Assembly: GCA_020351895.1 (NCBI GenBank)
Contig: CP070672.1
Span: 972,541-981,715, forward strand
DNA from: Thermoplasmata archaeon
GTDB lineage: Archaea; Thermoplasmatota; Thermoplasmata; GCA-020350865
Reading direction: 5' to 3'
Length of the DNA stretch: 9,175 nt
The notes beneath the pieces were generated by a model that saw nothing but the letters and a program-made list of their open reading frames with translations, was not told the DNA's origin and searched no databases. Both the position numbers and the translations under genes were made by a program. Below, piece after piece: positions 1-7,012 of the stretch (the stretch's first letter is position 1; each line of letters starts with the position of its first letter).

Positions 1-108
1 GATCTTCTTGGAAAGTTCAGAAAGACGCATAGGATTTTCCGAAAGAAGTTTGAGGATCTTCAATCTCTCAGGATGTGAAAGCTCGAACATCAAGCTCGTA
101 CTTTTCAT
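1..108 (-). CDS. ArsR-like winged-helix regulator, N-terminus (cut by window edge)
   Basis: Only the first 36 codons lie in the window; the gene runs off the left edge. It begins with ATG at 108, with a GGGAG ribosome binding site about 9 bases upstream. The peptide contains LMFELSHPERLKILKLL and ENPMRLSELSKKI, the first helices of an ArsR/MarR-type winged helix. By eye 25 of 36 residues match the N-terminus of the complete regulator at 1620-2354, so the two are paralogues. By analogy it is a cytosolic DNA-binding repressor or activator, perhaps with the same FilR1-type C-terminal domain, which cannot be seen here. A TATA-like stretch lies at 136-144 on the minus strand. No ligand or target can be assigned. 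Confidence 0.85.
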   Translation of the reverse strand, partial: MKSTSLMFELSHPERLKILKLLSENPMRLSELSKKI

Positions 109-265
109 TATTACAGGCTCCCTTACTTTTTTTTGTCTATATTGGGTCCATTACGTGCCATTTTGGATAAATTCATTAGAAAACCACGAAATTTAACCCT
201 TCAATGTCAACATTTCATTTGATTTCCATTCTCAGGATAATAATGGTCTAATAACCCTTATTAAC

Positions 266-306
266 AGTTTGGTAAACTATTTTGAAGAGTTGATCACTAT
301 ATAAAA
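266..306 (-). promoter_or_regulatory. TATA-like box and short inverted repeat upstream of the regulator at the left edge
   Basis: Positions 298-306 read TATATAAAA on the plus strand and TTTTATATA on the minus strand, a good archaeal TATA box in either direction. About 25 bases downstream on the minus strand, where initiation would fall, lies the inverted repeat AGTTT-GGT-AAACT (266-278). No plus-strand gene follows, so if functional it serves the regulator starting at 108 through a leader of about 160 bases. The box at 136-144 is a competing and closer candidate. Arms of only five bases can arise by chance. Confidence 0.22.
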
Positions 307-337
307 TACTCTTTCATAAAAATCCATATGCCCTGAT

Positions 338-1471
338 TTATTTGGACGAAAAGCTTCTAGTATATATTGGATTTATAAAACATTTAGTTCTATATCCCTC
401 TTTAACTAATTTGATGAAATTGGCCTCCCTTAGTATCCCGACGTGATAATTCACTACCTGAATGGAAACCCCTATGCTGGATGCGATTTCAGTCTGGGAG
501 ATCCCAGGTTTATTAATGATGATGTTAATGATTTCGCTGCGGATCTTACTCTGTGGCAGATCATTGGTACTGGCACCCTCCACAAAAAACCGTCTGTAAA
601 GTCCCTCATGTTTTGAGGTAATATACCCCTCCTTCTCTAACTTGGCTAAATGATACGAGGTGACCCCGTTTTTCAGGTTCAGATCCTTCATTATCGAGCT
701 GAAATAAACTCCTGGGTTAGAAACAATATAATCGTAAATATTTTTTCTCGTGTTCTGATCCAAAACTTGACCATTCGTAATCCTCGAATACAAGGGCAGG
801 AGCCCTAAACCCCATAACCAACCATTATGTTTGTTTGCCAGTGCAAATAATAAGAGCACTATGCTTCCTGTGACACCAGTTATTAACACTGGATTATCTT
901 TAGGAAGAGTAACAAGATTTAAAGGATCATCCCCGTTATCCTTTCCGCCATACCCACCATTACCGCCACTGTCATCCGCATCATCTAAATTGGATACGAC
1001 AATAGTCTTTTCTGCTACATTGTTCCATTTGACAAATTCCCTTGGGATTGAATCTCTAATCATCACATGGATCGTATGCTTCCCGGGTGTAACTACCCAG
1101 TAAATAGAAATTACATTGATGTCCCTGCGCTTTACAAACAACGAACCAGAACATATTAGGTTATCTCTATCTATATCACCGTCATAAAATTCTATATAAG
1201 CATATGCACCAACCAATCCGTTATTATGAATTGTCGCCTCGATGATAATGATATTTTCTTCTTCGAGATTTTGATATGAGAAATCTATATCTTTTGGTGA
1301 AAGGGTAAGGTCTGGAAGCAAAGTTGGTCTTGAAGGGATGTCTTGGGTCATTTGGTTGCTTATACCGTCATTTTCCCCTTCTTCCGGGAGATCTTCAGCA
1401 CATGTATTTGTAATTGTTAGTAGTATGAGTGGTACAAAGATTAAAAGTACCATCTTTATTATTTTGCCCAC
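338..1471 (-). CDS. membrane-anchored regulator: signal peptide, CARDB-like extracellular domain, TM segments, two winged helices
   Basis: A 377-residue one-component regulator. Residues 1-25 are a signal peptide or anchor (basic start, LLIFVPLILLTI core). Residues about 52-160 form a beta-rich domain resembling CARDB (HNNG turn, VKWNNVAEKTIVV ending), placed outside the cell. A Gly/Asp-rich linker (164-182) leads to a membrane segment (about 194-212) and a second hydrophobic stretch ending in LPLYSRI. Two winged helices follow in the cytosol: about 238-298 (NPGVYFSSIMKDL, NGVTSYHLAKLEKEGYI) and 307-368 (KPGISQTEIASSIGVS, VNYHVGILREANFI). This arrangement is common in Thermoplasmata and related Euryarchaeota and suggests that an external signal is passed to membrane-tethered DNA-binding domains. 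The start is GTG at 1471, with GGGGAT about 9 bases upstream; ATG at 1453 (residue 7) is possible. It lies between two paralogous soluble regulators. Signal and targets are unknown. Confidence 0.85.
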   Translation of the reverse strand: MGKIIKMVLLIFVPLILLTITNTCAEDLPEEGENDGISNQMTQDIPSRPTLLPDLTLSPKDIDFSYQNLEEENIIIIEATIHNNGLVGAYAYIEFYDGDIDRDNLICSGSLFVKRRDINVISIYWVVTPGKHTIHVMIRDSIPREFVKWNNVAEKTIVVSNLDDADDSGGNGGYGGKDNGDDPLNLVTLPKDNPVLITGVTGSIVLLLFALANKHNGWLWGLGLLPLYSRITNGQVLDQNTRKNIYDYIVSNPGVYFSSIMKDLNLKNGVTSYHLAKLEKEGYITSKHEGLYRRFFVEGASTNDLPQSKIRSEIINIIINKPGISQTEIASSIGVSIQVVNYHVGILREANFIKLVKEGYRTKCFINPIYTRSFSSK

Positions 1472-1619
1472 GATTTTATCCCCATATTCTTTATTCCCTA
1501 ATCGCCCCCAGCACTAATCGTTGTATTTCTATTAAAGATTTTCCCGGAATTAAGATAATCGTGATAGGGCCTGTTCCATTCTTTTTTATCTTGCATGAGG
1601 CATTTATGGCAAATTATTG

Positions 1620-2354
1620 CTATCGTATCGGCTTCGCCTTATCCCAATAGTAATCAAATATGGTCTTAATCCATCTACAAAAAGCTTCGTTATCTCCTGT
1701 CAAACCAACACTGAAATCCACCTTTCCACTTTTGTCCTTAAAAGCCATCCCACTGGTTTTCTCATTTATCTTCAGGGCTAGGGGAACATTTTCTATGGTT
1801 CTTATCTGGAAGCTCTCATTGATTCTTTCCATGTATTCATCAGGAATCTGAGCGTCCTGAGGGTAAATCTTCTTTAAAACCACACCCTCATCGTTCTTTT
1901 TACAATCCACATCTATTAATCCTCTCATTATTTCATTGGACATGACATAAATGTATTCCTCTGCTTCAGTGCTTAGATCCTTTATTCGAGACGATATTTC
2001 CAATGTCCCTTCCACGAGGGTTCCCTGGGCCATGGAGTTGAACCAGTGCAAATGGATCGGGAGTAACGTGAGATCATGGCTGAGAAAAAAATCCTTATTG
2101 TGGGCAAGAAAATCGAACTTTGAAAACTCAGAGAGGATTATCGCTGCAAAAGAGGTGATATTGTAAAAATTATCGCTGTCTCTTTCTATCAAACTTGCCT
2201 TTACCAATCTCTCCAAATGCCTTGATACTTCTGCTGTTGTCACATCAAGACTTTTAGAGATATGAGAAAGTCGCATGGGATTCTCTTTAATCATCTCCAA
2301 TATCTTCAAACGCTCAGGGTGAGAAAGTTCGAACATAAGGCCATGGCTTTCCAT
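1620..2354 (-). CDS. ArsR-type winged-helix regulator with FilR1-like (DUF1724) C-terminal domain
   Basis: A 244-residue soluble regulator. Residues about 5-70 are a winged helix: SHPERLKILEMI, then RLSHISKSLDVTTAEVSRHLERL as the helix-turn-helix, then the wing and FYNIT. Residues about 75-240 resemble the DUF1724/FilR1 domain of archaeal regulators: a strand pair around EEYIYVMSNE, GVVLKKIYPQDAQIP, an IRTIENVPLALKI segment, and a closing RWIKTIFDYYW helix. In methanogens FilR1-type proteins act in methanogenesis or morphology control; the role here is not known. The start is ATG at 2354 with AGGGGGT upstream. The N-terminus closely matches the truncated gene at 1-108, pointing to local duplication. 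The downstream gap to the membrane regulator (148 bases) makes a shared transcript uncertain. Confidence 0.85.
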   Translation of the reverse strand: MESHGLMFELSHPERLKILEMIKENPMRLSHISKSLDVTTAEVSRHLERLVKASLIERDSDNFYNITSFAAIILSEFSKFDFLAHNKDFFLSHDLTLLPIHLHWFNSMAQGTLVEGTLEISSRIKDLSTEAEEYIYVMSNEIMRGLIDVDCKKNDEGVVLKKIYPQDAQIPDEYMERINESFQIRTIENVPLALKINEKTSGMAFKDKSGKVDFSVGLTGDNEAFCRWIKTIFDYYWDKAKPIR

Positions 2355-2405
2355 TTCTACTAACCCCCTATTATGTTTTATTCCCTCCCGGGGATATTGG
2401 TATTA

Positions 2406-2415
2406 CTATATTTGG
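2406..2415 (-). promoter_or_regulatory. TATA-like box for the FilR1-like regulator
   Basis: The minus strand reads CCAAATATAG about 52 bases before the ATG at 2354, which would give a leader of roughly 25 bases that includes the GGGGG ribosome binding site. A second A/T-rich candidate lies near 2431-2440. Assigned by position and composition only. Confidence 0.25.
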
Positions 2416-2454
2416 AATTAGCTTTATCTCTATATTAAAATAAGTGAATCTTCC

Positions 2455-2859
2455 TTATCTTACAATCAAAACCGGCCTTTCGGCATATCTTGCCACCTTA
2501 TCTGCAACGCTTCCCAGTTGGAATCTACCGATCTTGCCGATTCCTTTGTGACCCACCACAATGAGATCGCATTTAAGCTCATCACCCATTTTAAGGATCT
2601 CATCCGCAATATCCCCCTCCCTTACCATCCCAAAGGCGTCGATGTTTTTCCTCCTCAGCTCTGCCAGAAGCTCATTTAGCGATTCCTGTGCCCTGGCAAA
2701 ACTTATCTCTGGGTCTATTTCCGCGAACTCAGCAATTGTAGCTGTAGGTAGAACTGATACAAGAACCAACCTATCCTCTGGTTTTAACAGATTTTTACCA
2801 TGCTCCACAGCCTTTTTTGCAGCTTCTGAACCGTCGTAAGCGACCAGTATCACACCCAA
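2455..2859 (-). CDS. universal stress protein (UspA family), single domain
   Basis: A 134-residue cytosolic Usp-fold protein. The first strand and loop read VILVAYDGSEAAKKAVEHG, and the C-terminal nucleotide-binding signature G-x2-G-x9-G-S is intact (GHKG, nine residues, GS, at about residues 103-117), followed by ARYAERPVLIVR. This is the ATP-binding type of Usp; such proteins dimerise and are linked to stress survival, but this member's partner is unknown. The length is normal for one domain. The annotated start is TTG at 2859, only about 4 bases from GGGGAG; GTG at 2853 (third codon) has a better 10-base spacing and would give a protein two residues shorter. Its own TATA-like box and a T-rich stretch after the copper operon suggest it is transcribed separately. 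Confidence 0.92.
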   Translation of the reverse strand: MGVILVAYDGSEAAKKAVEHGKNLLKPEDRLVLVSVLPTATIAEFAEIDPEISFARAQESLNELLAELRRKNIDAFGMVREGDIADEILKMGDELKCDLIVVGHKGIGKIGRFQLGSVADKVARYAERPVLIVR

Positions 2860-2904
2860 AGGGCTCCCCAGGGATTAATCCAGGTTCCATTACTTAATTG
2901 TTGT

Positions 2905-2913
2905 GATATAGAA
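2905..2913 (-). promoter_or_regulatory. TATA-like box for the universal stress protein
   Basis: The minus strand reads TTCTATATC some 46-54 bases before the start codon, giving a predicted leader of about 20 bases with the GGGGAG site in it. Spacing and sequence suit an archaeal promoter. No start-site data are available. Confidence 0.35.
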
Positions 2914-2984
2914 CATTATTAACAATTTCCCTATCAATTGCTTTATGGGTGGGTGGAGGGCGTTATGATGTGGGAACAAATCAC

Positions 2985-3005
2985 AAATTAAAAACGGATA
3001 AAAAT
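2985..3005 (-). terminator. T-rich archaeal-type terminator after the copper operon
   Basis: Directly after the stop codon of the YHS mini-protein the minus strand reads AATTTTTATCCGTTTTTAAT, two T5 runs without a hairpin. Archaeal RNA polymerase terminates at such runs. Its position between the operon and the stress-protein promoter supports the call. Confidence 0.45.
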
Positions 3006-3146
3006 TTAAAGGTATTTCTCAGGATCTGCATCGAAACTGGTCTTGCAATGAGCCATACAGAAATAGTATGTCTTACCTTTATATTCAGATTTGTGCTGGG
3101 CCGTTGCTTCATCTACATTCATCTTACATACAGGATCTACTGCCAT
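3006..3146 (-). CDS. YHS-domain mini-protein, probable Cu(I) carrier of the copper operon
   Basis: A 46-residue protein that is essentially one YHS domain: MAVDPVCKMNVDEA, then EYKGKTYYFCMAHCKTSF and the ending DPEKYL. The three conserved cysteines (C7, C30, C34) can bind a metal ion. It starts with ATG at 3146 behind a perfect GGAGGTGA ribosome binding site located in the 19-base gap after copA, so co-translation with the pump is almost certain. The sequence resembles the YHS modules inside CopA, especially the third, suggesting it arose from one of them or the reverse. In Sulfolobus the cop cluster carries a small TRASH metallochaperone (CopM) next to CopA; this protein is a plausible functional counterpart. 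Metal transfer to the pump is inferred from context. Confidence 0.9.
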   Translation of the reverse strand: MAVDPVCKMNVDEATAQHKSEYKGKTYYFCMAHCKTSFDADPEKYL

Positions 3147-3165
3147 TTTTTTCACCTCCTTTTAT

Positions 3166-5976
3166 TTATTCCAATTTTGCGAATTTTAGTGTGGCGGCAT
3201 TGGTAACAACGGATAAAGAACTTGCTGACATTGCTGCTGCGGCTACGATGGGGTTTAAAAGACCAAAGGCTGCTATGGGAATGGCCCCTGTGTTGTAGCC
3301 CAGGGCCCAAAAAAGGTTCTGCTTGATCTTCCTCATGGTGAGTTTGCTAAGTCTCACAGCCTTCACCACATCCATAAGATCGTCTTTTATAAGGACTATA
3401 CCCCCCGTCTCCTTTGCCACATCAGATCCGCTACCCAAAGCGATTCCGATATCGGCCTGTGCCAGAGCAGGAGCATCGTTGATCCCATCTCCCACCATGG
3501 CAACCACTTTTCCCTCTTTTTGAAGGTCCTTTATTACTTTAGCCTTATCACCAGGAAGAACATTAGCAATTACCCTGTCGATTCCGACCTTCTTAGCAAC
3601 CGCTTTGGCAGTTATTTCATTGTCCCCAGTGAGCATCACGGTTTCAATCCCGATTTTCTTTATCTCTGATACAGCTTCCGCAGAATTTTCCTTGATGGTA
3701 TCAGCCACGGCAACAATAGCAGAAATACTTTCATCAACTGCAAGAATCATTGCGGTTTTTCCCTCGGATTCAAGTGTCTTCATAGTTTTTTCAATTTCCT
3801 GGGTGTCTATCCCATTTCTCTTCATAAGCCGTCTGTTCCCCAATAAGATGGTCCTTTCCTCGAAAGTCACTTTGATTCCATGACCTGGAACAGCCTCAAA
3901 GTGTGATGGATCGGGTATATCCAGGCTCCTTTCTTTGGCACCCTTAACTATAGCCTCACCAAGTGGATGCTCCGAGCCTTTTTCGGCTATTGCTGCATAT
4001 CTTAAGGCCTCTTCTTCAGAGAGCGAGTCTGTCACTATCACATCAGTTAGTTCAGGCTCTCCTTTGGTTAATGTTCCAGTTTTATCAAATACCACAACTT
4101 GTAGGTTCCTTGCATCCTCAAGGTACTCTCCACCTCTGATCAGTATCCCCCCTTCCGCACCTTTACCCACACCCACCATCAAGGCTGTAGGGGTGGCAAT
4201 ACCAAGGGCACATGGACATGAGATGATAAGAACTGCCACAAAGAAAAGTACCGCATTTGCCCAGGTGCCCACAATGATCCAGGCAACGAATGTTAGAATC
4301 CCTGCAAGTATTACTGCGGGAACAAAGTAAGCTGCGACTTTATCAGCATATCTTTGTATTGGTGCGCTTGATACCTGAGCCTCCTCCACCATCTTGACGA
4401 TCTGCATGAGCATTGTCTCTTTTCCGACTTTTGTTACCCTGAACTTAAATGACCCAAGTTTGTTTATTGTCCCACCAATAACCTCATCACCGGATTTCTT
4501 TTCCACAGGTATACTTTCACCAGTTAGCATCTTTTCGTCAACCGAGGATGTTCCATCAATAACAATGCCATCCGTGGCCATGGCTTCTCCGGGCTTTACC
4601 AGAACAATATCCCCGATATTCAACTTTTCAACAGGAACCTCTACCTCCCTATCGTTTCTGACCAACGTGGCCATTTTGGGTTTCAGATCCATTAGATTCT
4701 TAACTGCAGCGGAACTCTTTCTCTTTACGACGTCCTCCATATATTTCCCCAGGAGGATGAATGCAATGATTACAGCTGCCGTGTCAAAATATACTTCGCT
4801 TTCCGTCCCGGGAAGTATGTCGTAGGCAACAAATTGATCAATAACTATTACGGTGCTGTAGATATAGGCTGCCAGTGTTCCAATTGCAATTAGAAGATCC
4901 ATATTCGCCCTGCGGTGCTTGATTGCCTTTGCAGCCCCAACGTAGAAGCTTTTACCTCCTATGAATATGATTGGCGTGGTAAGAATCAACATCCAGACTG
5001 CTCCATTAAACCACGGTAAAAAGTCAAATGGCACCCATTCTATGATTGTAACCCCTGCGGCAAGACCGATAAACAAACCCAGCCTGAATATGCCCAAAAG
5101 AATGACTCCCGTTATGGCAACAGATACCCGCTTTTTCATATCCTGTAATTCTTTTTCAGGATCCTCGAAGGTCTTTGCGCAACTTTCCATACAGAAGTAA
5201 TAGGTCCTTCCTCCGATGACTCTTGTAATTGCATTCCTCTTATCCACCTTCATACCGCAGACAGGATCTATTGCGATGTACTTTGCTTCTACATCAGCCT
5301 CTTTTGGCATGCTTTTTATCAGTATTTTGGCCTTCTCTTCTATGGTTTTTACCCCCTCCTCCTCCACTTGTTTTCTAAAAGTATCGGCGCAAGACTGCAT
5401 ACAGAAATAGTAGGTCTTGCCTCCGATAACCTCCTTAATAGCTGTATTTTTGTCACACTTCATTCCGCAGATGGGGTCGATTGCAGTGTCCCCTTCATCA
5501 TCTGCTTGATGGTTCATATGACCTTTACTAGGCATGAATTTCAGCTCGGCTCCTTCAAGGCCCAGTTCACCTGCTGCCTTCTCAAAATCATCGGCGCATT
5601 TTTGCATACAGAAATAATATGGTTTCCCAAGGATCACCTTGGAGATTGCTGTCTTTTTATCCACTATCATTCCGCATACAGGATCTATTGCAGTATCTGA
5701 TTCGGCTCCCACTTCTGGAGGCATTTGGCTCATATCAGGATGCATGTCATATGCTTCATAACCCGTTTTTTTAACGGTTTCCTTGATCTTGTCAACATCG
5801 ACTTTCTTTGGATCGTATTTTACAAGTGCGGTTTTATCTACCAGATTGACTCCTGCGAAGTCCACGCCATCCATTTTTTTCAGATCTGTTCCAATGGCCG
5901 AGGCACAAGATGTGCAGGTCATGCCTTTGATTCGAAGCTTGACTTCCTTTTGCTCCTCTTCTTCCTTTTCACCCAT
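3166..5976 (-). CDS. copA: P1B-1 copper-exporting ATPase with HMA and three tandem YHS domains
   Basis: A 936-residue heavy-metal ATPase that pumps Cu(I) out of the cytosol. Domains in order: an HMA domain (about 11-75) with GMTCTSC (C21, C24); a Met/His-rich link (78-86); YHS1 (97-131; C101, C123, C127); a second Met/His link (148-156); YHS2 (166-201; C170, C192, C196, extra C174); YHS3 (236-271; C240, C262, C266); then the core. The core has the TGES phosphatase loop (485-488), the membrane CPC site (587-589), the DKTGT phosphorylation site (D631), the HP motif (670-671), GDGIND (829-834), and the YN (894-895) and MSASS (916-920) motifs typical of Cu(I) pumps. All catalytic residues are present. 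Archaeal CopA proteins usually carry one or two N-terminal metal-binding domains, so this N-terminus is long. The start is ATG at 5976 with GAGGAGG upstream. It is the second gene of a three-gene operon. Ag(I) is a likely alternative substrate. Confidence 0.97.
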   Translation of the reverse strand: MGEKEEEEQKEVKLRIKGMTCTSCASAIGTDLKKMDGVDFAGVNLVDKTALVKYDPKKVDVDKIKETVKKTGYEAYDMHPDMSQMPPEVGAESDTAIDPVCGMIVDKKTAISKVILGKPYYFCMQKCADDFEKAAGELGLEGAELKFMPSKGHMNHQADDEGDTAIDPICGMKCDKNTAIKEVIGGKTYYFCMQSCADTFRKQVEEEGVKTIEEKAKILIKSMPKEADVEAKYIAIDPVCGMKVDKRNAITRVIGGRTYYFCMESCAKTFEDPEKELQDMKKRVSVAITGVILLGIFRLGLFIGLAAGVTIIEWVPFDFLPWFNGAVWMLILTTPIIFIGGKSFYVGAAKAIKHRRANMDLLIAIGTLAAYIYSTVIVIDQFVAYDILPGTESEVYFDTAAVIIAFILLGKYMEDVVKRKSSAAVKNLMDLKPKMATLVRNDREVEVPVEKLNIGDIVLVKPGEAMATDGIVIDGTSSVDEKMLTGESIPVEKKSGDEVIGGTINKLGSFKFRVTKVGKETMLMQIVKMVEEAQVSSAPIQRYADKVAAYFVPAVILAGILTFVAWIIVGTWANAVLFFVAVLIISCPCALGIATPTALMVGVGKGAEGGILIRGGEYLEDARNLQVVVFDKTGTLTKGEPELTDVIVTDSLSEEEALRYAAIAEKGSEHPLGEAIVKGAKERSLDIPDPSHFEAVPGHGIKVTFEERTILLGNRRLMKRNGIDTQEIEKTMKTLESEGKTAMILAVDESISAIVAVADTIKENSAEAVSEIKKIGIETVMLTGDNEITAKAVAKKVGIDRVIANVLPGDKAKVIKDLQKEGKVVAMVGDGINDAPALAQADIGIALGSGSDVAKETGGIVLIKDDLMDVVKAVRLSKLTMRKIKQNLFWALGYNTGAIPIAAFGLLNPIVAAAAMSASSLSVVTNAATLKFAKLE
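5164..5688 (-). repeat. three in-gene YHS repeat units within copA
   Basis: Three homologous segments of about 105 bases (about 5584-5688, 5374-5481 and 5164-5271) encode the pattern DP[VI]CGM...DK...AI...V..GK/R.YYFCM..CA..F. Units two and three are most alike in protein. Linkers of about 35 residues separate them. A fourth, diverged unit stands alone at 3006-3146. Tandem duplication within the gene is the simplest explanation. Confidence 0.85.
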
Positions 5977-5999
5977 GACTTAGTATCCTCCTCGATCGT

Positions 6000-6140
6000 C
6001 TATTCTGCAACCTCTCCAAAACTTATATCTTTTTTCATTTTAAGGTATTCCTCTCTTGTGATTTCACCCCTTGCATATCTTAAATCAAGGATGATTTCTT
6101 CATCAGACTTTTTGGTATTATGATTTTCACAGCAGTGCAT
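6000..6140 (-). CDS. SHOCT-type mini-protein with Cys/His N-terminus, first gene of the copper operon
   Basis: A 46-residue protein. The N-terminus MHCCENH holds two cysteines and two histidines able to bind a soft metal. Residues about 14-38 (EEIILDLRYARGEITREEYL and the following MKKD) match the SHOCT motif, a short helical module usually found at protein C-termini and thought to mediate oligomerisation or protein contacts. It starts with ATG at 6140 behind GAGGTG; its TAG stop lies 23 bases before copA, and that gap holds the copA ribosome binding site. Tight spacing makes it the leader gene of the SHOCT-CopA-YHS transcript. A role as a copper carrier or a CopA partner is inferred from context. 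A peptide this short could be mistaken for noise, but the motif, the ribosome binding site and the spacing agree. Confidence 0.85.
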   Translation of the reverse strand: MHCCENHNTKKSDEEIILDLRYARGEITREEYLKMKKDISFGEVAE

Positions 6141-6215
6141 TTTTCAACACCTCAAATTTAGATATAACCTACCTTACTTATTGGATTGTCGATATGTAAA
6201 TTAACAAAATAAGGG

Positions 6216-6225
6216 ATTTAAAATT
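6216..6225 (-). promoter_or_regulatory. possible TATA box of the copper operon
   Basis: The minus strand reads AATTTTAAAT about 76-85 bases before the SHOCT start, predicting a leader near 50 bases. Two ATGTAAA words lie on the plus strand close by (about 6194 and 6231). They resemble half of the inverted repeat before the TRASH regulator, but no complete copy of that repeat is present. The assignment is weak. Confidence 0.22.
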
Positions 6226-6314
6226 GACGAATGTAAAAAATGATTAAATGAAATTTAAAGAGCATTGTTGTGGGTTCACCGAACATATTCTTTATTCTTT
6301 CTTTTTCCATAATC

Positions 6315-6857
6315 TCATTTAAAAGGTATCTTGTTTTTTGCTCCGCACAACGGGCATTCCTTCTCTTTATCTTCAGGATCAATATCAAATTCGTATCTGC
6401 AGTTGAAGCATTCTATTTGTGAGATTCTCCTTTCTATTTCTTCTAGAGTTTCAGAGTATATGATGTATGAGCAAACTGGGAGTAAAAACACCCCTATAAA
6501 GAATATAGGAAAGGCACCTATTAATATGATTTGTAATGCTTCTATAAAACTTGCAATAATTAAAACGAAGATTATACCGGGGTAGATTAAAAATATATAA
6601 AGTATCCTTAATATCAATTTTAATTTGACTGTTTTGTAAACATTAATTGCATTGAATAGATTTAGTATCCAGACGACCAATGTAAATACAATTACAAAAA
6701 CGGTACCACATGGAATGTGGAAATTCTGATAATCAACCCTCCCATATGTGATGAATTCACTGAAAGATACAAAAGAAAACAGGGAAAACAACATAAGATA
6801 TAATCCAAAGACAAAAGTTAATATATTTGCCAAAGAGGTTCGGGTTGTAATATCCAC
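6315..6857 (-). CDS. four-helix membrane protein with C-terminal zinc ribbon, unknown function
   Basis: I do not recognise a family. The 180-residue product has four hydrophobic segments (about 11-32, 50-72, 81-105 and 109-134), then a short charged helix (ETLEEIERRISQIE) and a zinc ribbon with CxxC pairs at C150/C153 and C168/C171 in the form CFNC...CPLCGAKN. Membrane proteins with such a terminal ribbon are common in archaea and mostly uncharacterised. The start is GTG at 6857 with AAGGTGAT just upstream. Codon use is more A/T-rich than in copA. It lies between the copper operon (174 bases away) and the divergent TRASH regulator. The gap argues against it being part of the operon, but a shared regulatory region with the regulator is possible. 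Metal binding could be structural only. Confidence 0.82.
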   Translation of the reverse strand: MDITTRTSLANILTFVFGLYLMLFSLFSFVSFSEFITYGRVDYQNFHIPCGTVFVIVFTLVVWILNLFNAINVYKTVKLKLILRILYIFLIYPGIIFVLIIASFIEALQIILIGAFPIFFIGVFLLPVCSYIIYSETLEEIERRISQIECFNCRYEFDIDPEDKEKECPLCGAKNKIPFK

Positions 6858-6975
6858 GACATCACCTTTTTGTGTGTTTTACTCATTATTTTGTATGTAG
6901 TTAATAATTTTGGGGATTTTCTTGTTTCAGAGTCAAATTATCGAAATGAAAAAGATATGTGAATAATTTAACAAA

Positions 6976-6992
6976 CGTAAAGTTTATTTACG
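6976..6992 (+). promoter_or_regulatory. inverted repeat overlapping the TATA region of the TRASH regulator
   Basis: CGTAAA-GTTTA-TTTACG has six-base arms with exact complementarity and a five-base spacer. TTTATTTA, a TATA-like word, lies in its right part, centred about 26 bases before the ATG at 7013. No Shine-Dalgarno sequence precedes that ATG, which fits a leaderless transcript starting at or near it. A dimeric Lrp-type regulator bound here would block TBP access, so autorepression is the natural reading. Confidence 0.5.
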
Positions 6993-7012
6993 GGAACTTT
7001 TATCTATGAAGC

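Noticed and set aside
2949..3298. Plus-strand ORFs of 76 and 85 codons across the copper operon end
   Set aside because: They are antisense to the YHS mini-protein and the copA C-terminus, both well supported on the minus strand.
3935..4825. Long plus-strand ORFs opposite copA
   Set aside because: They are antisense shadows of the ATPase core, rich in Ser/Pro/Thr and without family features.
6274..6284. Short inverted repeat GTTC-ACC-GAAC between the copper operon and the membrane protein
   Set aside because: The arms are four bases only, with no T-run or promoter element in the right place on either strand.
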